Shown here one piece after another: positions 3,611-9,794 of a stretch of 11,622 bases of DNA. Made by a program: the position numbers and the translations under genes. The first letter of the stretch is position 1; every line of letters starts with the position of its first letter. Below the pieces are notes generated by a model that ran no database searches, was not told where the DNA came from, and worked only from the letters and a program-made list of their open reading frames with translations. The DNA is from Deltaproteobacteria bacterium (GTDB taxonomy: Bacteria; Desulfobacterota; DSM-4660; Desulfatiglandales; B25-G16), in the NCBI GenBank assembly GCA_019308645.1, contig JAFDHR010000039.1, positions 1 through 11,622 on the forward strand. Reading direction: 5' to 3'.

Positions 3611-6394
3611 TTAACCCCCTGAAAAACCGAGCTTGCCACCACTCCTGAAGACAATGCCACGTTCAATAAGAAAATCCAAGTGTTTTTCTGGTTCTCTCTT
3701 ATTAAGAATGTTTTTGATAAAAGCTAAAAGTCCCGCTTCGGTAACAAGACCGTTTCCTACATACTCTTTGATACGTTCTAAATTACGAGCCTGATCCAAT
3801 GATTTCTGTTTATCCTTTGTTTCACCAGTATCAAAATAAAAACCATTTTCGTCAGTTTTAGGTGTTGCCTTGATATTGATTTTTTTATTATTAACCGTAT
3901 TTTTTGATAATGGTGGTAATGGTGGGTCCCGATCATCCTGAGAACATTTATAAATACATTTTTTACATTTGTTTGTATCAATATTTTCTCTGGTGCAATA
4001 AACATATTTAATCCATTTACGATTAGAAGTTTTGTTTGTAGTTTTTAATGAAAAAATGGTTTCTCTGGCTTTTAACGTACCAATCATTTCATTAAAATCC
4101 TTCGCTGTAAGATGGGAATATTGCAAAGCTGCAGAATGTTTGACAGGAGCAAGATTATTTATTGTAGTTTCCACTTTTGCTATTTTATAGTCCTCTTCGA
4201 TGTATTTCACAAGTTTTCGGGTGTATTCCAAACACGGTAAAATTATTTCCCAAGCACGTTTTATATAATCGGAATTGATGTTTATAACGAGAAACTGATC
4301 ATCGTTAACATCATTAACATCATTAACAACGTTAACACGGTTAACAACGTTATTTTGCGTATTTTCGTAAGTTAATGATGTTAATGATGTTAATAACGTT
4401 AATGATGTTAATGATGTTAATGATACATTTTTAAGCATATCACTAAACCTGATAATATCCGCGTATACTGGTAAATAATGCTGATACCTTGCAATAAACG
4501 GAGATACACCATTCCAATGCGGGTTGGTCTCCAAATCCTTTGATATTTCATCGAGTGCATCATACCCATCTTTTGTCAATTCAAAAACAATAGTTTCCTT
4601 TTCAAAAAATTTTTTCAATTCCATAAATGCCGTTCTAAAATTACTTTCTAGTTCTTCCGCTTCATCTGGCACACTCGACCGTTTCCTGTATTCTGTTTCT
4701 CCAAATATCATCATAAAACGGGCTAAAAACCCACCATGTATCATATCTGGGTTTAAATTAGGAATTAATCCTTCTTCTGTACAAGTTGAAACAATTGATA
4801 GGTATGGATCAACTATTGTGAATGAGTTCTTTTTTTGTGATAACCGTTTTTCATATATGAACGGACATTCCAGAAGATCATTCATAAGTTCCTTGAAATT
4901 AGCCATATATCCACCCTGGTTAATTCCTCGTAGTAATGTAGAAAACTCCCCCATCCAGCCCATTCCATGAGAATGTTCTGATAATGAACCAAGATAACCT
5001 TCAGGGCTGAAACCATCCGGCATTGCTAACTGATGCAAGTACACATTTCGTGCGATTCCTTGGGCTGTGCTTTTTTTAGCTTTACCAGATTTACCTAACA
5101 ATAAGGAATAAATATTGTGATATGCTCCAAATGGCTGAACTTTATTTCTGGTTTTTTTCCCCATTACATTTCCTAACATTGATATGCAAAGATGTGTCGC
5201 AAAAACCTTAGGTGCATTTGTCAGCATATTTTGATATTTTGTATATTGCCCGATGAACGAGTTGTCGTCTATGTAGCCAGGGGTTTCTACAAACTTTTTT
5301 GCTGTTGTCTCATGGAGTTCCTCCATTTCTTCGTCTATCACAATCGCATCGGTTGTTTCCCCTGTGCAAAATTTACAATCTTTTTTGTTTTCATATGGAC
5401 AAAAAACTGTTTTCTCTCTCCAGAACTTGCAACCAGTTGCATATTTCTTTTTTTGAAAAGGAAGTTTTATTGCTTTTTTTATATCTTTTTTTGGTCGTCC
5501 TTCTGTACTGCATTTAGTTTCAAACCAATCCATAACTATTTTTATAGCCAGTTCAAGAGGGAATTTCTGCTGTTGAAGATATGAACTTAATGCTTGTGCA
5601 ACATAGTATCGCATCCCAGGACTTGCACCGTTTTTCATTGCATTTCTTATACAATCAGGGCTGTTGTCAAAATCTTCTTTTGATTCAACGGTTGCCTTGA
5701 TGGTTTTCGTAGTTCCTTTTTTCTGGCTGAGAACATCATTCCATTTCTCAAAAAGCGCTAGGGTATTTCTTGTTGCAGGTAGTTTAAGCTCTATACTATT
5801 ATGAGTGTTTAAAAAGTTGTAAGGCTTTCCATTTGGATGTATTGATGGGAATACAAGCCAGTAATGTTCATTCGCCCTGTAATCAATGTGTTTCTCCAAT
5901 CTGTTTGTTTTCAATTCGTCTTTATCTCTGATAACTATATGAAACCTACCTGGTTCTTTCGGTGTTTCCGTTACCCATGCACCGTCTTCAATGAGTTTAT
6001 CTGTACTAAGCTCCAGTATTTTAAAATCTTCCGGGTTGTCAATATCAAAGCACACCATATCTTTTGAAATATGCCCTCCTAGAATCGCAATGTTTTCAAA
6101 CCTGTGTGCATCAATCCATTGCTCAAATATTTCTTCTGGTATCCGTTTATGATGCCATTCTTTTATTTCATTTTTTTTAAACCCGTTGGGTGCTTTGCTT
6201 TTGTATTTAATTGGTATAACATTTAATCCTTGATTGTAATATGCTCTCGCCCATTTTTCACATTCTTTTATATGCTCTTTTTTTGGGTCTTCTTCAACCT
6301 TTTCCTCTTGTTTTTTCTCCTGTTGTTTTCGTTTTTTTGTTTCCTCTGGATACCATTTAGGAATCACACCTGCACCACTTGTATTAATAGTCAT
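3611..6394 (-). CDS. 927-aa primase-polymerase/helicase replication protein
   Basis: The ATG at 6394 has AGGAG six bases upstream. The central gene of the element, it probably primes and unwinds DNA at the origin. After a charged tail (1-40) comes a prim-pol (archaeo-eukaryotic primase) domain at about 45-215: DID (D117, D119), GRFH (H152), and D171 ahead of VFPSIHPNGK. A helical region (250-315) and a zinc cluster (C322, C332, C340, C343) follow. A DUF3987-like helicase domain (about 370-650) has a Walker A-like GKSGKAKKST (434-443) and a Walker B-like GMGWMGEF (E483). At 656-698 is a low-complexity insert, (SLT)n then VND repeats, encoded by an inverted 9-bp repeat array. The C-terminus has a second Cys cluster (C800, C810, C813, C817) and a winged-helix-like end (about 870-925). 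Size and order recall pRN1 ORF904. An Sm-like small gene overlaps its start by 11 bases. Confidence 0.93.
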   Translation of the reverse strand: MTINTSGAGVIPKWYPEETKKRKQQEKKQEEKVEEDPKKEHIKECEKWARAYYNQGLNVIPIKYKSKAPNGFKKNEIKEWHHKRIPEEIFEQWIDAHRFENIAILGGHISKDMVCFDIDNPEDFKILELSTDKLIEDGAWVTETPKEPGRFHIVIRDKDELKTNRLEKHIDYRANEHYWLVFPSIHPNGKPYNFLNTHNSIELKLPATRNTLALFEKWNDVLSQKKGTTKTIKATVESKEDFDNSPDCIRNAMKNGASPGMRYYVAQALSSYLQQQKFPLELAIKIVMDWFETKCSTEGRPKKDIKKAIKLPFQKKKYATGCKFWREKTVFCPYENKKDCKFCTGETTDAIVIDEEMEELHETTAKKFVETPGYIDDNSFIGQYTKYQNMLTNAPKVFATHLCISMLGNVMGKKTRNKVQPFGAYHNIYSLLLGKSGKAKKSTAQGIARNVYLHQLAMPDGFSPEGYLGSLSEHSHGMGWMGEFSTLLRGINQGGYMANFKELMNDLLECPFIYEKRLSQKKNSFTIVDPYLSIVSTCTEEGLIPNLNPDMIHGGFLARFMMIFGETEYRKRSSVPDEAEELESNFRTAFMELKKFFEKETIVFELTKDGYDALDEISKDLETNPHWNGVSPFIARYQHYLPVYADIIRFSDMLKNVSLTSLTSLTLLTSLTSLTYENTQNNVVNRVNVVNDVNDVNDDQFLVININSDYIKRAWEIILPCLEYTRKLVKYIEEDYKIAKVETTINNLAPVKHSAALQYSHLTAKDFNEMIGTLKARETIFSLKTTNKTSNRKWIKYVYCTRENIDTNKCKKCIYKCSQDDRDPPLPPLSKNTVNNKKINIKATPKTDENGFYFDTGETKDKQKSLDQARNLERIKEYVGNGLVTEAGLLAFIKNILNKREPEKHLDFLIERGIVFRSGGKLGFSGG
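4301..4424. repeat. Two inverted arrays of six 9-bp repeats inside the replicase gene
   Basis: The left array (4301-4354) has six 9-mers of the type ATCATTAAC. The right array (4371-4424) has six of the type GTTAATGAT, its reverse complement. A 16-bp spacer separates the arms. The outer 27 bp of each arm pair at 26 of 27 positions; the inner units are diverged. Because 9 is a multiple of 3 the frame is kept, and the arms encode SLT and VND/VN repeats. It could be an iteron-type binding site or a mobile low-complexity insert. It lies in a linker after the helicase core, where the protein may tolerate extra residues. Confidence 0.9.
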
Positions 6395-6563
6395 TATGGT
6401 CTCCTATTTTTGTAAAAACAATTGCGTTTTTGTTGATTGTAAAAGTAGCTCCCCTTGTGCTTTCAATTTTGATAAACTGGTCTGTGTCTTCTAAAATATA
6501 CCCAAAAATTACTTTCGTGCTATCGGCATCCTTAAAAACTAATTTAGTCACTTCTCTCGCCAT
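6384..6563 (-). CDS. 59-aa possible Sm-like small beta-barrel protein (short gene)
   Basis: The ATG at 6563 has GGTGAGG four bases upstream, and the TAA at 6384 lies inside the start of the replicase gene (11-base overlap). The sequence alternates hydrophobic and polar residues in short strands: KLVFKD, KVIFGYILED, QFIKIEST, GATFTINKNAIVFTKIG. The glycine after strand two and the final INKNAIVF resemble the Sm1/Sm2 strands of Sm-like or Hfq-like folds, or another small barrel. If so, it may bind RNA or single-stranded DNA beside the primase. The fold is inferred by eye and the family is not certain. The coding call is firmer, given the ribosome site and overlap. Confidence 0.7.
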   Translation of the reverse strand: MAREVTKLVFKDADSTKVIFGYILEDTDQFIKIESTRGATFTINKNAIVFTKIGDHNDY

Positions 6564-6589
6564 GTCCTCACCACCAAAATATTAAAAAC

Positions 6590-6694
6590 TTAGTCTGCTT
6601 TTCCTCCAAAATGAAAAGAGGTGAAGGTGGCAACGACACAAACCAATCCTAGCCCTTGCCACCTGTGTTCAACGTTGAACTTTGAAAGTTTCAT
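6590..6694 (-). CDS. 34-aa short hydrophobic peptide (short gene)
   Basis: The ATG at 6694 follows AAGGAGGGG, a very strong ribosome site, and overlaps the preceding TGA as ATGA. The peptide starts basic (MKLSKFNVEHRW) and continues with QGLGLVCVVATFTSF, a short hydrophobic segment that could enter a membrane, ending GGKAD. The DNA under it is crowded with palindromes, so the region may have a regulatory role as well as, or instead of, a coding one. The function is unknown. Confidence 0.5.
   Translation of the reverse strand: MKLSKFNVEHRWQGLGLVCVVATFTSFHFGGKAD
6625..6690. repeat. Three stacked palindromes within a tiny gene
   Basis: AGGTGGCAA (6625-6633) and TTGCCACCT (6656-6664) form a perfect 9-bp inverted repeat with a 22-base loop. 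GTTCAACGTTGAAC (6667-6680) is a perfect 14-bp palindrome. AACTTTGAAAGTT (6678-6690) has 6-bp arms around one base. Together they could fold in mRNA or bind dimeric proteins. Confidence 0.75.
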
Positions 6695-6804
6695 GTCCCC
6701 TCCTTACCTTTCAGTTCTGCTTTCAGGAGTTCTAATGCAGCGTCAATACTGAGCCCTGTTTTTTTCAACATATCCTTACCGTCCCGGTACTGATCAAAAT
6801 TCAA
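6691..6804 (-). CDS. 37-aa hypothetical protein with TTG start (short gene)
   Basis: The TTG at 6804 overlaps the preceding TGA (TTGA) and has GGAGG eight bases upstream; the TGA at 6691 overlaps the next ATG (ATGA). It encodes NFDQYRDGKDMLKKTG and then an amphipathic helix (SIDAALELLKAELKGK). No family is recognised. It could be a small partner of the RHH repressor encoded just upstream, like an antitoxin-size helper, but that is a guess. Overlap on both ends and a strong site support it. Confidence 0.55.
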   Translation of the reverse strand: MNFDQYRDGKDMLKKTGLSIDAALELLKAELKGKEGT

Positions 6805-6947
6805 TTTTCCGCCTCCAACCGTGCAAGTTTTTCGCGGATCGCCGCTCTGACGAACTCCGATTTACTCAGATAATTATAGTTGTCAAGATGATCTTCTATT
6901 TTGTTCAACATCTCTTTCGGAAGAGACAAACCTTGAGTTTTTTTCAC
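6801..6947 (-). CDS. 48-aa RHH (CopG-like) repressor, first gene of the replication operon
   Basis: It starts at GTG 6947 with GGTGAT three bases upstream, an inferred transcript start near 6955 and so a very short leader. Residues 2-9 (KKTQGLSL) are the strand, PKEMLNKIEDHLDNY is helix A, and SKSEFVRAAIREKLARLE is helix B: a complete ribbon-helix-helix of minimal size. An operator palindrome (6963-6976) lies between its TATA box and its start, so it probably represses its own operon as a dimer of dimers. It may also act on the divergent gene at 7050, which has the same kind of site. Confidence 0.8.
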   Translation of the reverse strand: MKKTQGLSLPKEMLNKIEDHLDNYNYLSKSEFVRAAIREKLARLEAEN

Positions 6948-6976
6948 AACATCACCTATATTCGCCTAATTGGGCG

Positions 6977-6983
6977 TATATAG
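6977..6983 (-). promoter_or_regulatory. TATA box of the replication operon
   Basis: The minus strand reads CTATATA. A transcript start about 25 bases downstream would be near 6955, just before the GGTGAT site of the GTG-started repressor gene. The operator at 6963-6976 fills the gap between the box and the start. Confidence 0.5.
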
Positions 6984-6998
6984 ATATGTGTTCACTGG

Positions 6999-7006
6999 TT
7001 TAAGTA
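6999..7006 (+). promoter_or_regulatory. TATA box of the rightward RHH gene
   Basis: TTTAAGTA on the plus strand is close to the archaeal consensus. A start about 25 bases downstream would be near 7027, right after operator site 2 (7012-7025), mirroring the leftward promoter. Confidence 0.45.
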
Positions 7007-7049
7007 ATTGTCGCCCTTTTAGGCGATAGTAAAGCTTAATAGGGCGAAA

Positions 7050-7430
7050 ATGATATATTTTTATATGTCGAAAAGAACTAAACCACCTGTTGATAGAAGA
7101 GGACTTTCTTTTCCTGCTCCATTACTAGACCAAATTAGAGAACTGATAAAAGATGATGACCGCTATCGGTCTGTTTCTGAGTATATCCGTTTTGCCATAT
7201 CTGAAAAAGTAGGTAGCCAAGAAACAACGGAACTGTATTACAATGAATTAAAAATCCGACAAAAAATTATGTTTGAAGTAATTCTGGAATTTATTTCACC
7301 TGACAGTCTTAAAAGAATGAAAGAAGCTCTTGATTTAAAACCAGATGAAGATTTGTTAGCCGCTTTGTCTGCTGCAGGCGCTCTGAATATACTTTTGAAG
7401 CACCTGGACCAACATCAAAAGAAAAAATAA
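7050..7430 (+). CDS. 126-aa RHH transcriptional regulator
   Basis: The start is ATG 7050 with AGGGCG four bases upstream, or ATG 7065 (MSKRTKPPV), which better fits the usual N-terminus of such proteins. Residues 17-22 (RGLSFP) are the strand, APLLDQIRELIKDD is helix A and SVSEYIRFAISEKV is helix B, a clear ribbon-helix-helix. Residues 60-126 are mostly helical, acidic in the middle, and may bind an effector or form oligomers. The gene faces away from the replication operon and shares its operator region, so it likely controls the choice between replication and a quiet state, perhaps together with the 48-aa RHH protein. Its stop is one base from the stop of the integrase on the other strand. 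Confidence 0.88.
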   Translation: MIYFYMSKRTKPPVDRRGLSFPAPLLDQIRELIKDDDRYRSVSEYIRFAISEKVGSQETTELYYNELKIRQKIMFEVILEFISPDSLKRMKEALDLKPDEDLLAALSAAGALNILLKHLDQHQKKK

Positions 7431-7431
7431 C

Positions 7432-8496
7432 CTATCTTTTCCCTTCTCTTAACAGTCTTGCTATTTTCTCTTCCATTATATCTATTTGCAGCTTCTGCGT
7501 GTGCATGGTCTGTTTAAGATCCTTGTTTTCATCTTTTAAAATATTTTGTTCATCCTGTAATCCTGTTAAATCTGCGGTTCTTTCCAATACTGTTATCCTA
7601 GGTTCGCCTTTTTTGTAATATTCCCCTAGTTGCTTTTGTGAATACCTTCGGTATGCCTCATCAAGATATTGTTCATGTCCTGCAAGAGCTTCAGGGATAA
7701 CGGTAGGAATTTGAAGTTTCATCTGGCTGAGGAAATACTTTCTTAAACAATGAATATGCAAAACATATCTTTTGGTTGTCGGATCTTTATCATCTAATCC
7801 AGTCTTTTTTATCAGATATATCCATCTGACTCTTGCAACGTCATAAGAAAAAGGAAAAAGCCTGGTATCGTTAGGATCTTTATCGCAAAGATGTCCTGTT
7901 CTTTTTATTGATCTTCTAAGCCATTGCTTTCTTATTTTCATCCATTCTAGAATGTATTCTTTTGCTTCCTGGGTGATAAATGTTATTCTCGGATCTCCAT
8001 TCTTTGTGATTGCTCCAGGTAATTTGATAATAGGCGGATCTTGAACAAGATCCATCATGTCGGGTGTGACTTTTAATGCTTCATCAATTCGCATACCAGA
8101 AGACATGACAAAAAGAAATAATGCCCTGTCCTTGACATCTCCATGCCTTAACATTCTTTTAAACTCTGGTTCTGTGGGAACTCGGTCAAGTGTCGCTGTT
8201 CTTGAGCCTTTTCTTTTATGTCTAAGTTTCTTCCAGAATTTAACGGGTAATACAACCTCTTGATCTTCCATTAACCCTTTTACGATTGCAAGTTTTGTAT
8301 TTCTGGTCTTAGGAACTTCATCAAGGTGCTGTTCCCACCATATGTCTTCAATATCAGTTTTAAAATTCCTGTCTCTCTTATCAAAATATGTTTCTGGATC
8401 TTGTTTAAGATCCCTGAAAAATTGATTCAGTATCCATCGGTAATTTGTTTGCGTTCTTTTAGTTTTGTTTTTTAAAAATTCATCAATTGGATTCAT
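7432..8496 (-). CDS. 354-aa tyrosine recombinase (integrase)
   Basis: The ATG at 8496 has a weak GTGAT upstream. The N-terminal 100 residues form a helical core-binding domain. The catalytic domain shows R136 in SGMRIDEAL, K165 in the TKNGDPR hairpin, H249-x2-R252 (HCLRKYF), G273-H274, and a tyrosine in LDEAYRRY, where Y282 is most likely the nucleophile and Y285 the alternative. Residues 310-350 are a charged coiled coil (LKDENKDLK, then MEEKIARLL). It should join the circular element to a host site, probably a tRNA gene. The candidate att site lies about 180 bp upstream and outside the gene, so integration would not split it, unlike the SSV1 integrase. It ends in TAG. No excisionase is recognised, though one of the RHH proteins could serve. 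Confidence 0.93.
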   Translation of the reverse strand: MNPIDEFLKNKTKRTQTNYRWILNQFFRDLKQDPETYFDKRDRNFKTDIEDIWWEQHLDEVPKTRNTKLAIVKGLMEDQEVVLPVKFWKKLRHKRKGSRTATLDRVPTEPEFKRMLRHGDVKDRALFLFVMSSGMRIDEALKVTPDMMDLVQDPPIIKLPGAITKNGDPRITFITQEAKEYILEWMKIRKQWLRRSIKRTGHLCDKDPNDTRLFPFSYDVARVRWIYLIKKTGLDDKDPTTKRYVLHIHCLRKYFLSQMKLQIPTVIPEALAGHEQYLDEAYRRYSQKQLGEYYKKGEPRITVLERTADLTGLQDEQNILKDENKDLKQTMHTQKLQIDIMEEKIARLLREGKR

Positions 8497-8524
8497 TAAA
8501 TCACAATAATGTAATAGAATCCAA

Positions 8525-8532
8525 TTATTTAA
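8525..8532 (-). promoter_or_regulatory. Possible TATA box of the integrase gene
   Basis: The minus strand reads TTAAATAA about 30 bases ahead of ATG 8496, giving a leader of only a few bases. A second candidate (AATATAATATA, near 8560) would give a leader of about 40 bases. Confidence 0.35.
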
Positions 8533-8677
8533 TGATTTCGCAGTAAATTACCCAATCACCTATATTATATTATTGTCAACTGCGACTATATCATTAATCT
8601 TTGTCACTATCAAGACATTTTGCCTTTAGTATATAAACTTAACCCATCAGGTCGTGTTAATGGTTTACATAGTGATT

Positions 8678-8726
8678 TTAGCCTGGTCGCTTAGCGTCTG
8701 GGCTAATTCGGGATTCGAACCCCCGG
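8678..8726 (-). other. tRNA T-arm-like sequence with hairpin, putative attP core
   Basis: On the minus strand GGTTCGAATCCCG (8721-8709) carries the GTTCGAATC signature of a tRNA T arm, and AATTAGCCCA follows as a possible acceptor 3' strand. TTAGCC (8678-8683) and GGCTAA (8701-8706) flank it as an inverted repeat, with a small CGC-TTA-GCG inside. The 5' part of a tRNA is absent and the T stem pairs poorly, so this is not a working tRNA gene. It fits the tRNA 3' fragment that an integrating element carries as attP, next to its integrase. Confidence 0.5.
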
Positions 8727-8740
8727 TTTAATCCAAAACT

Positions 8741-8834
8741 CAGCAAAAGTGCTGATAACTCAGCAAAACTCAGCAAAACTCAGCAAAACTCATCCAAACA
8801 AAACATCCAAAACATCCAAACAAAACATCCAAAA
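8741..8834. repeat. Two adjacent iteron-like tandem arrays
   Basis: CAGCAAAACT occurs three times in perfect tandem (8761-8790), with a variant at 8741 that forms CAGCAAAAGTGCTG, an inverted repeat. Directly after come two perfect tandem copies of a 22-bp unit (8791-8812 and 8813-8834), each made of CATCCAAACAAAA plus CATCCAAAA. Such arrays are typical of replication initiator binding sites or recombinase arm sites. Confidence 0.85.
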
Positions 8835-8857
8835 CTTTAGTATTTGTTTGTTTAATT

Positions 8858-8982
8858 GTTCCTTTTGGTGTTCCAACTGTTCCAAAATCTGTTCCAAATC
8901 CTAAAATCTACTATACAGAGATTAGGGTGTTCGGAACCGAACATATCAACTAACTCAAATTTCAACTGCAGGGATGTCCCTG
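8858..8982. repeat. GTTCC repeats and two perfect palindromes
   Basis: GTTCC occurs at 8858, 8870, 8879 and 8891, the last three as GTTCCAA. TGTTCGGAACCGAACA (8928-8943) has 7-bp arms around AA, and its half resembles the GTTCC repeat. CAGGGATGTCCCTG (8969-8982) has 6-bp arms around TG. AAATCCTAAAATCTAC is repeated at 8896-8911 and 9044-9059. Confidence 0.75.
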
Positions 8983-9132
8983 TAAATCTCGTCAACCTAA
9001 AATTAAAATTGAAAAAGAGGACGAGAAAGTTACTGATGTGTAAAAATCCTAAAATCTACATGGTAATGTTAATGCTGCTAAACTGAATATCCGTATATAC
9101 CTAGTCTATACTTAGTAGATACTGAAAGTTAT

Positions 9133-9146
9133 TACCTACTTAGGTA
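9133..9146. repeat. TACCTA-CT-TAGGTA palindrome in an ACCTA-rich stretch
   Basis: A perfect 6-bp inverted repeat around CT. TATTACCTA-like copies also lie at about 9130-9138 and 9151-9159, and ACCTA recurs near 9098 and 9197. It is a candidate protein-binding cluster between the palindromes and the small RHH gene. Confidence 0.5.
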
Positions 9147-9298
9147 CTATTTATTACCTAAATTACAAAATAAAACGAGAGAAAGTAAAACTTCCACCTA
9201 AACACTAGGAGTTTGATACCACAAAGTACCTTTTAAGCAATTATCCCTCCTTATTCCCTCCGAGAGAAAAAGGTTATTTTAAAAACAAAGGAGATAGT

Positions 9299-9442
9299 TT
9301 ATTCTTTGTATTCTTGAATTAATCTAGCAATCATTGGCGATCTTTTATAGCCTCTTTTTTTAGCTATCATATCTAATTTTTCTAAATCTTCAGGGTGTAA
9401 AGAAATGTTTACTCGCTTGTGTGCTGCCATATCTATATTCAT
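9299..9442 (-). CDS. 47-aa RHH (CopG-like) regulator (short gene)
   Basis: The ATG at 9442 has no ribosome site, but an AATAAATA box (9467-9474 on the minus strand) is centred about 28 bases upstream, so the mRNA is probably leaderless. An ATG at 9430 is an alternative. The protein is a textbook ribbon-helix-helix: HKRVNISL strand, HPEDLEKLDMIAKKRG helix A, and KRSPMIARLIQEYKE helix B. It should bind DNA as a dimer. It lies between the candidate origin/att region and a divergent promoter, so it may control the plus-strand pair starting at 9548, its own promoter, or plasmid copy number. Confidence 0.82.
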   Translation of the reverse strand: MNIDMAAHKRVNISLHPEDLEKLDMIAKKRGYKRSPMIARLIQEYKE

Positions 9443-9547
9443 GTGTATATTCTATAATGGTTTAACTATTTATTACTTACGCTATTACACAAAATATTAT
9501 ATACTAATGTGTGTATTATCTTTGTAAAAACAACGGAGAGATATGAA
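9443..9547. promoter_or_regulatory. Divergent promoter region between the RHH gene and the 80-aa gene
   Basis: Leftward: AATAAATA (9467-9474) for the leaderless RHH gene. Rightward: a TATA-rich AATATTATATACT (9493-9505) about 25 bases before an inferred start near 9525. TACACA near 9486 and TGTGTA near 9510 form an inverted pair around the rightward box, and TATATTC is repeated next to the leftward start. These are candidate operators. Confidence 0.5.
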
Positions 9548-9790
9548 ATGGAAGCGAAAACAATAAAAGATATTGAGGCAGGAGAAAGGATTAGACACAA
9601 TCCTGATTGGCTAGCATCCGAAATCCCCGATATAGTACAGAAAAAAGATGTTGGAGCTAGACTAGAAGATTACTGGTGCGATACTGTGGTACCCGGGCTT
9701 ACAGGGGAATGGTTTCAAATATCCAGGGAAGGAAATAAGATAGTTATACAGCCAGTGACAATCAGTTATCCAGAGAGCAACGGGTGTTGA
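9548..9790 (+). CDS. 80-aa hypothetical protein
   Basis: I choose ATG 9548 (MEAKTIKDIEAGERI) because GGAG lies nine bases upstream and the inferred transcript start is near 9525; an in-frame GTG at 9509 would fall before it. Residues 1-30 are charged and helical, residues 38-58 include DYWCDTVVPGLTGEWFQ, and residues 59-75 look like two beta strands (EWFQISREGNKIVIQPVTI). No family is recognised, and there is no membrane or metal motif. It is followed four bases later by an RHH gene, so the two form a small operon. A toxin/antitoxin-like or partner pair is possible but nothing in the sequence proves it. Confidence 0.75.
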   Translation: MEAKTIKDIEAGERIRHNPDWLASEIPDIVQKKDVGARLEDYWCDTVVPGLTGEWFQISREGNKIVIQPVTISYPESNGC

Positions 9791-9794
9791 AAAC

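Larger units (their letters stand above)
6963..7046. promoter_or_regulatory. Divergent operator region with CGCC-N6-GGCG sites
   Basis: Site 1 (6963-6976) and site 2 (7012-7025) share CGCC-N6-GGCG, with centres 49 bp apart; flanking bases extend the symmetry to TCGCC...GGCGA at site 2. A half site AGGGCGA lies at 7041-7047. Site 1 sits between the TATA box and start of the leftward operon, and site 2 between those of the rightward gene. That layout suits repression of both promoters by an RHH protein. Confidence 0.7.
8497..9298. other. About 800 bp without genes: candidate attP and replication origin
   Basis: No frame here has a ribosome site and protein-like composition. From left to right it contains the integrase promoter, a plus-strand TATA-like AGTATATAAACTT near 8627-8640 with no gene after it, a hairpin and tRNA-like arm, two tandem repeat arrays, GTTCCAA repeats, several perfect palindromes, and an ACCTA-rich stretch. 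This is the largest gap in an otherwise packed circle and the most likely place for integration and initiation signals. Confidence 0.7.

Noticed and set aside
5192..5584. A 130-codon plus-strand frame inside the replicase gene
   Set aside because: It is Phe/Cys-rich noise opposite the conserved replicase, without a ribosome site.
7321..7434. Read-through of the integrase TAG as pyrrolysine
   Set aside because: The extension would be only the antisense of the RHH gene and shows no sensible protein pattern.
8690..8775. A complete tRNA gene on the minus strand
   Set aside because: Only the T-arm and acceptor 3' side are tRNA-like. The upstream sequence is a tandem repeat with no D arm, anticodon arm or matching 5' acceptor strand, and the T stem pairs poorly.
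8741..8834. A CRISPR array
   Set aside because: The units are 10 and 22 bp and directly adjacent, with no unique spacers and no cas genes.
8856..9086. A 76-codon plus-strand frame in the gene-free region
   Set aside because: It runs through GTTCC repeats and palindromes, has no ribosome site and shows no protein-like pattern.
9509..9547. A GTG start at 9509 for the 80-aa protein
   Set aside because: It lies before the inferred transcript start, and GGAG is correctly spaced for ATG 9548.
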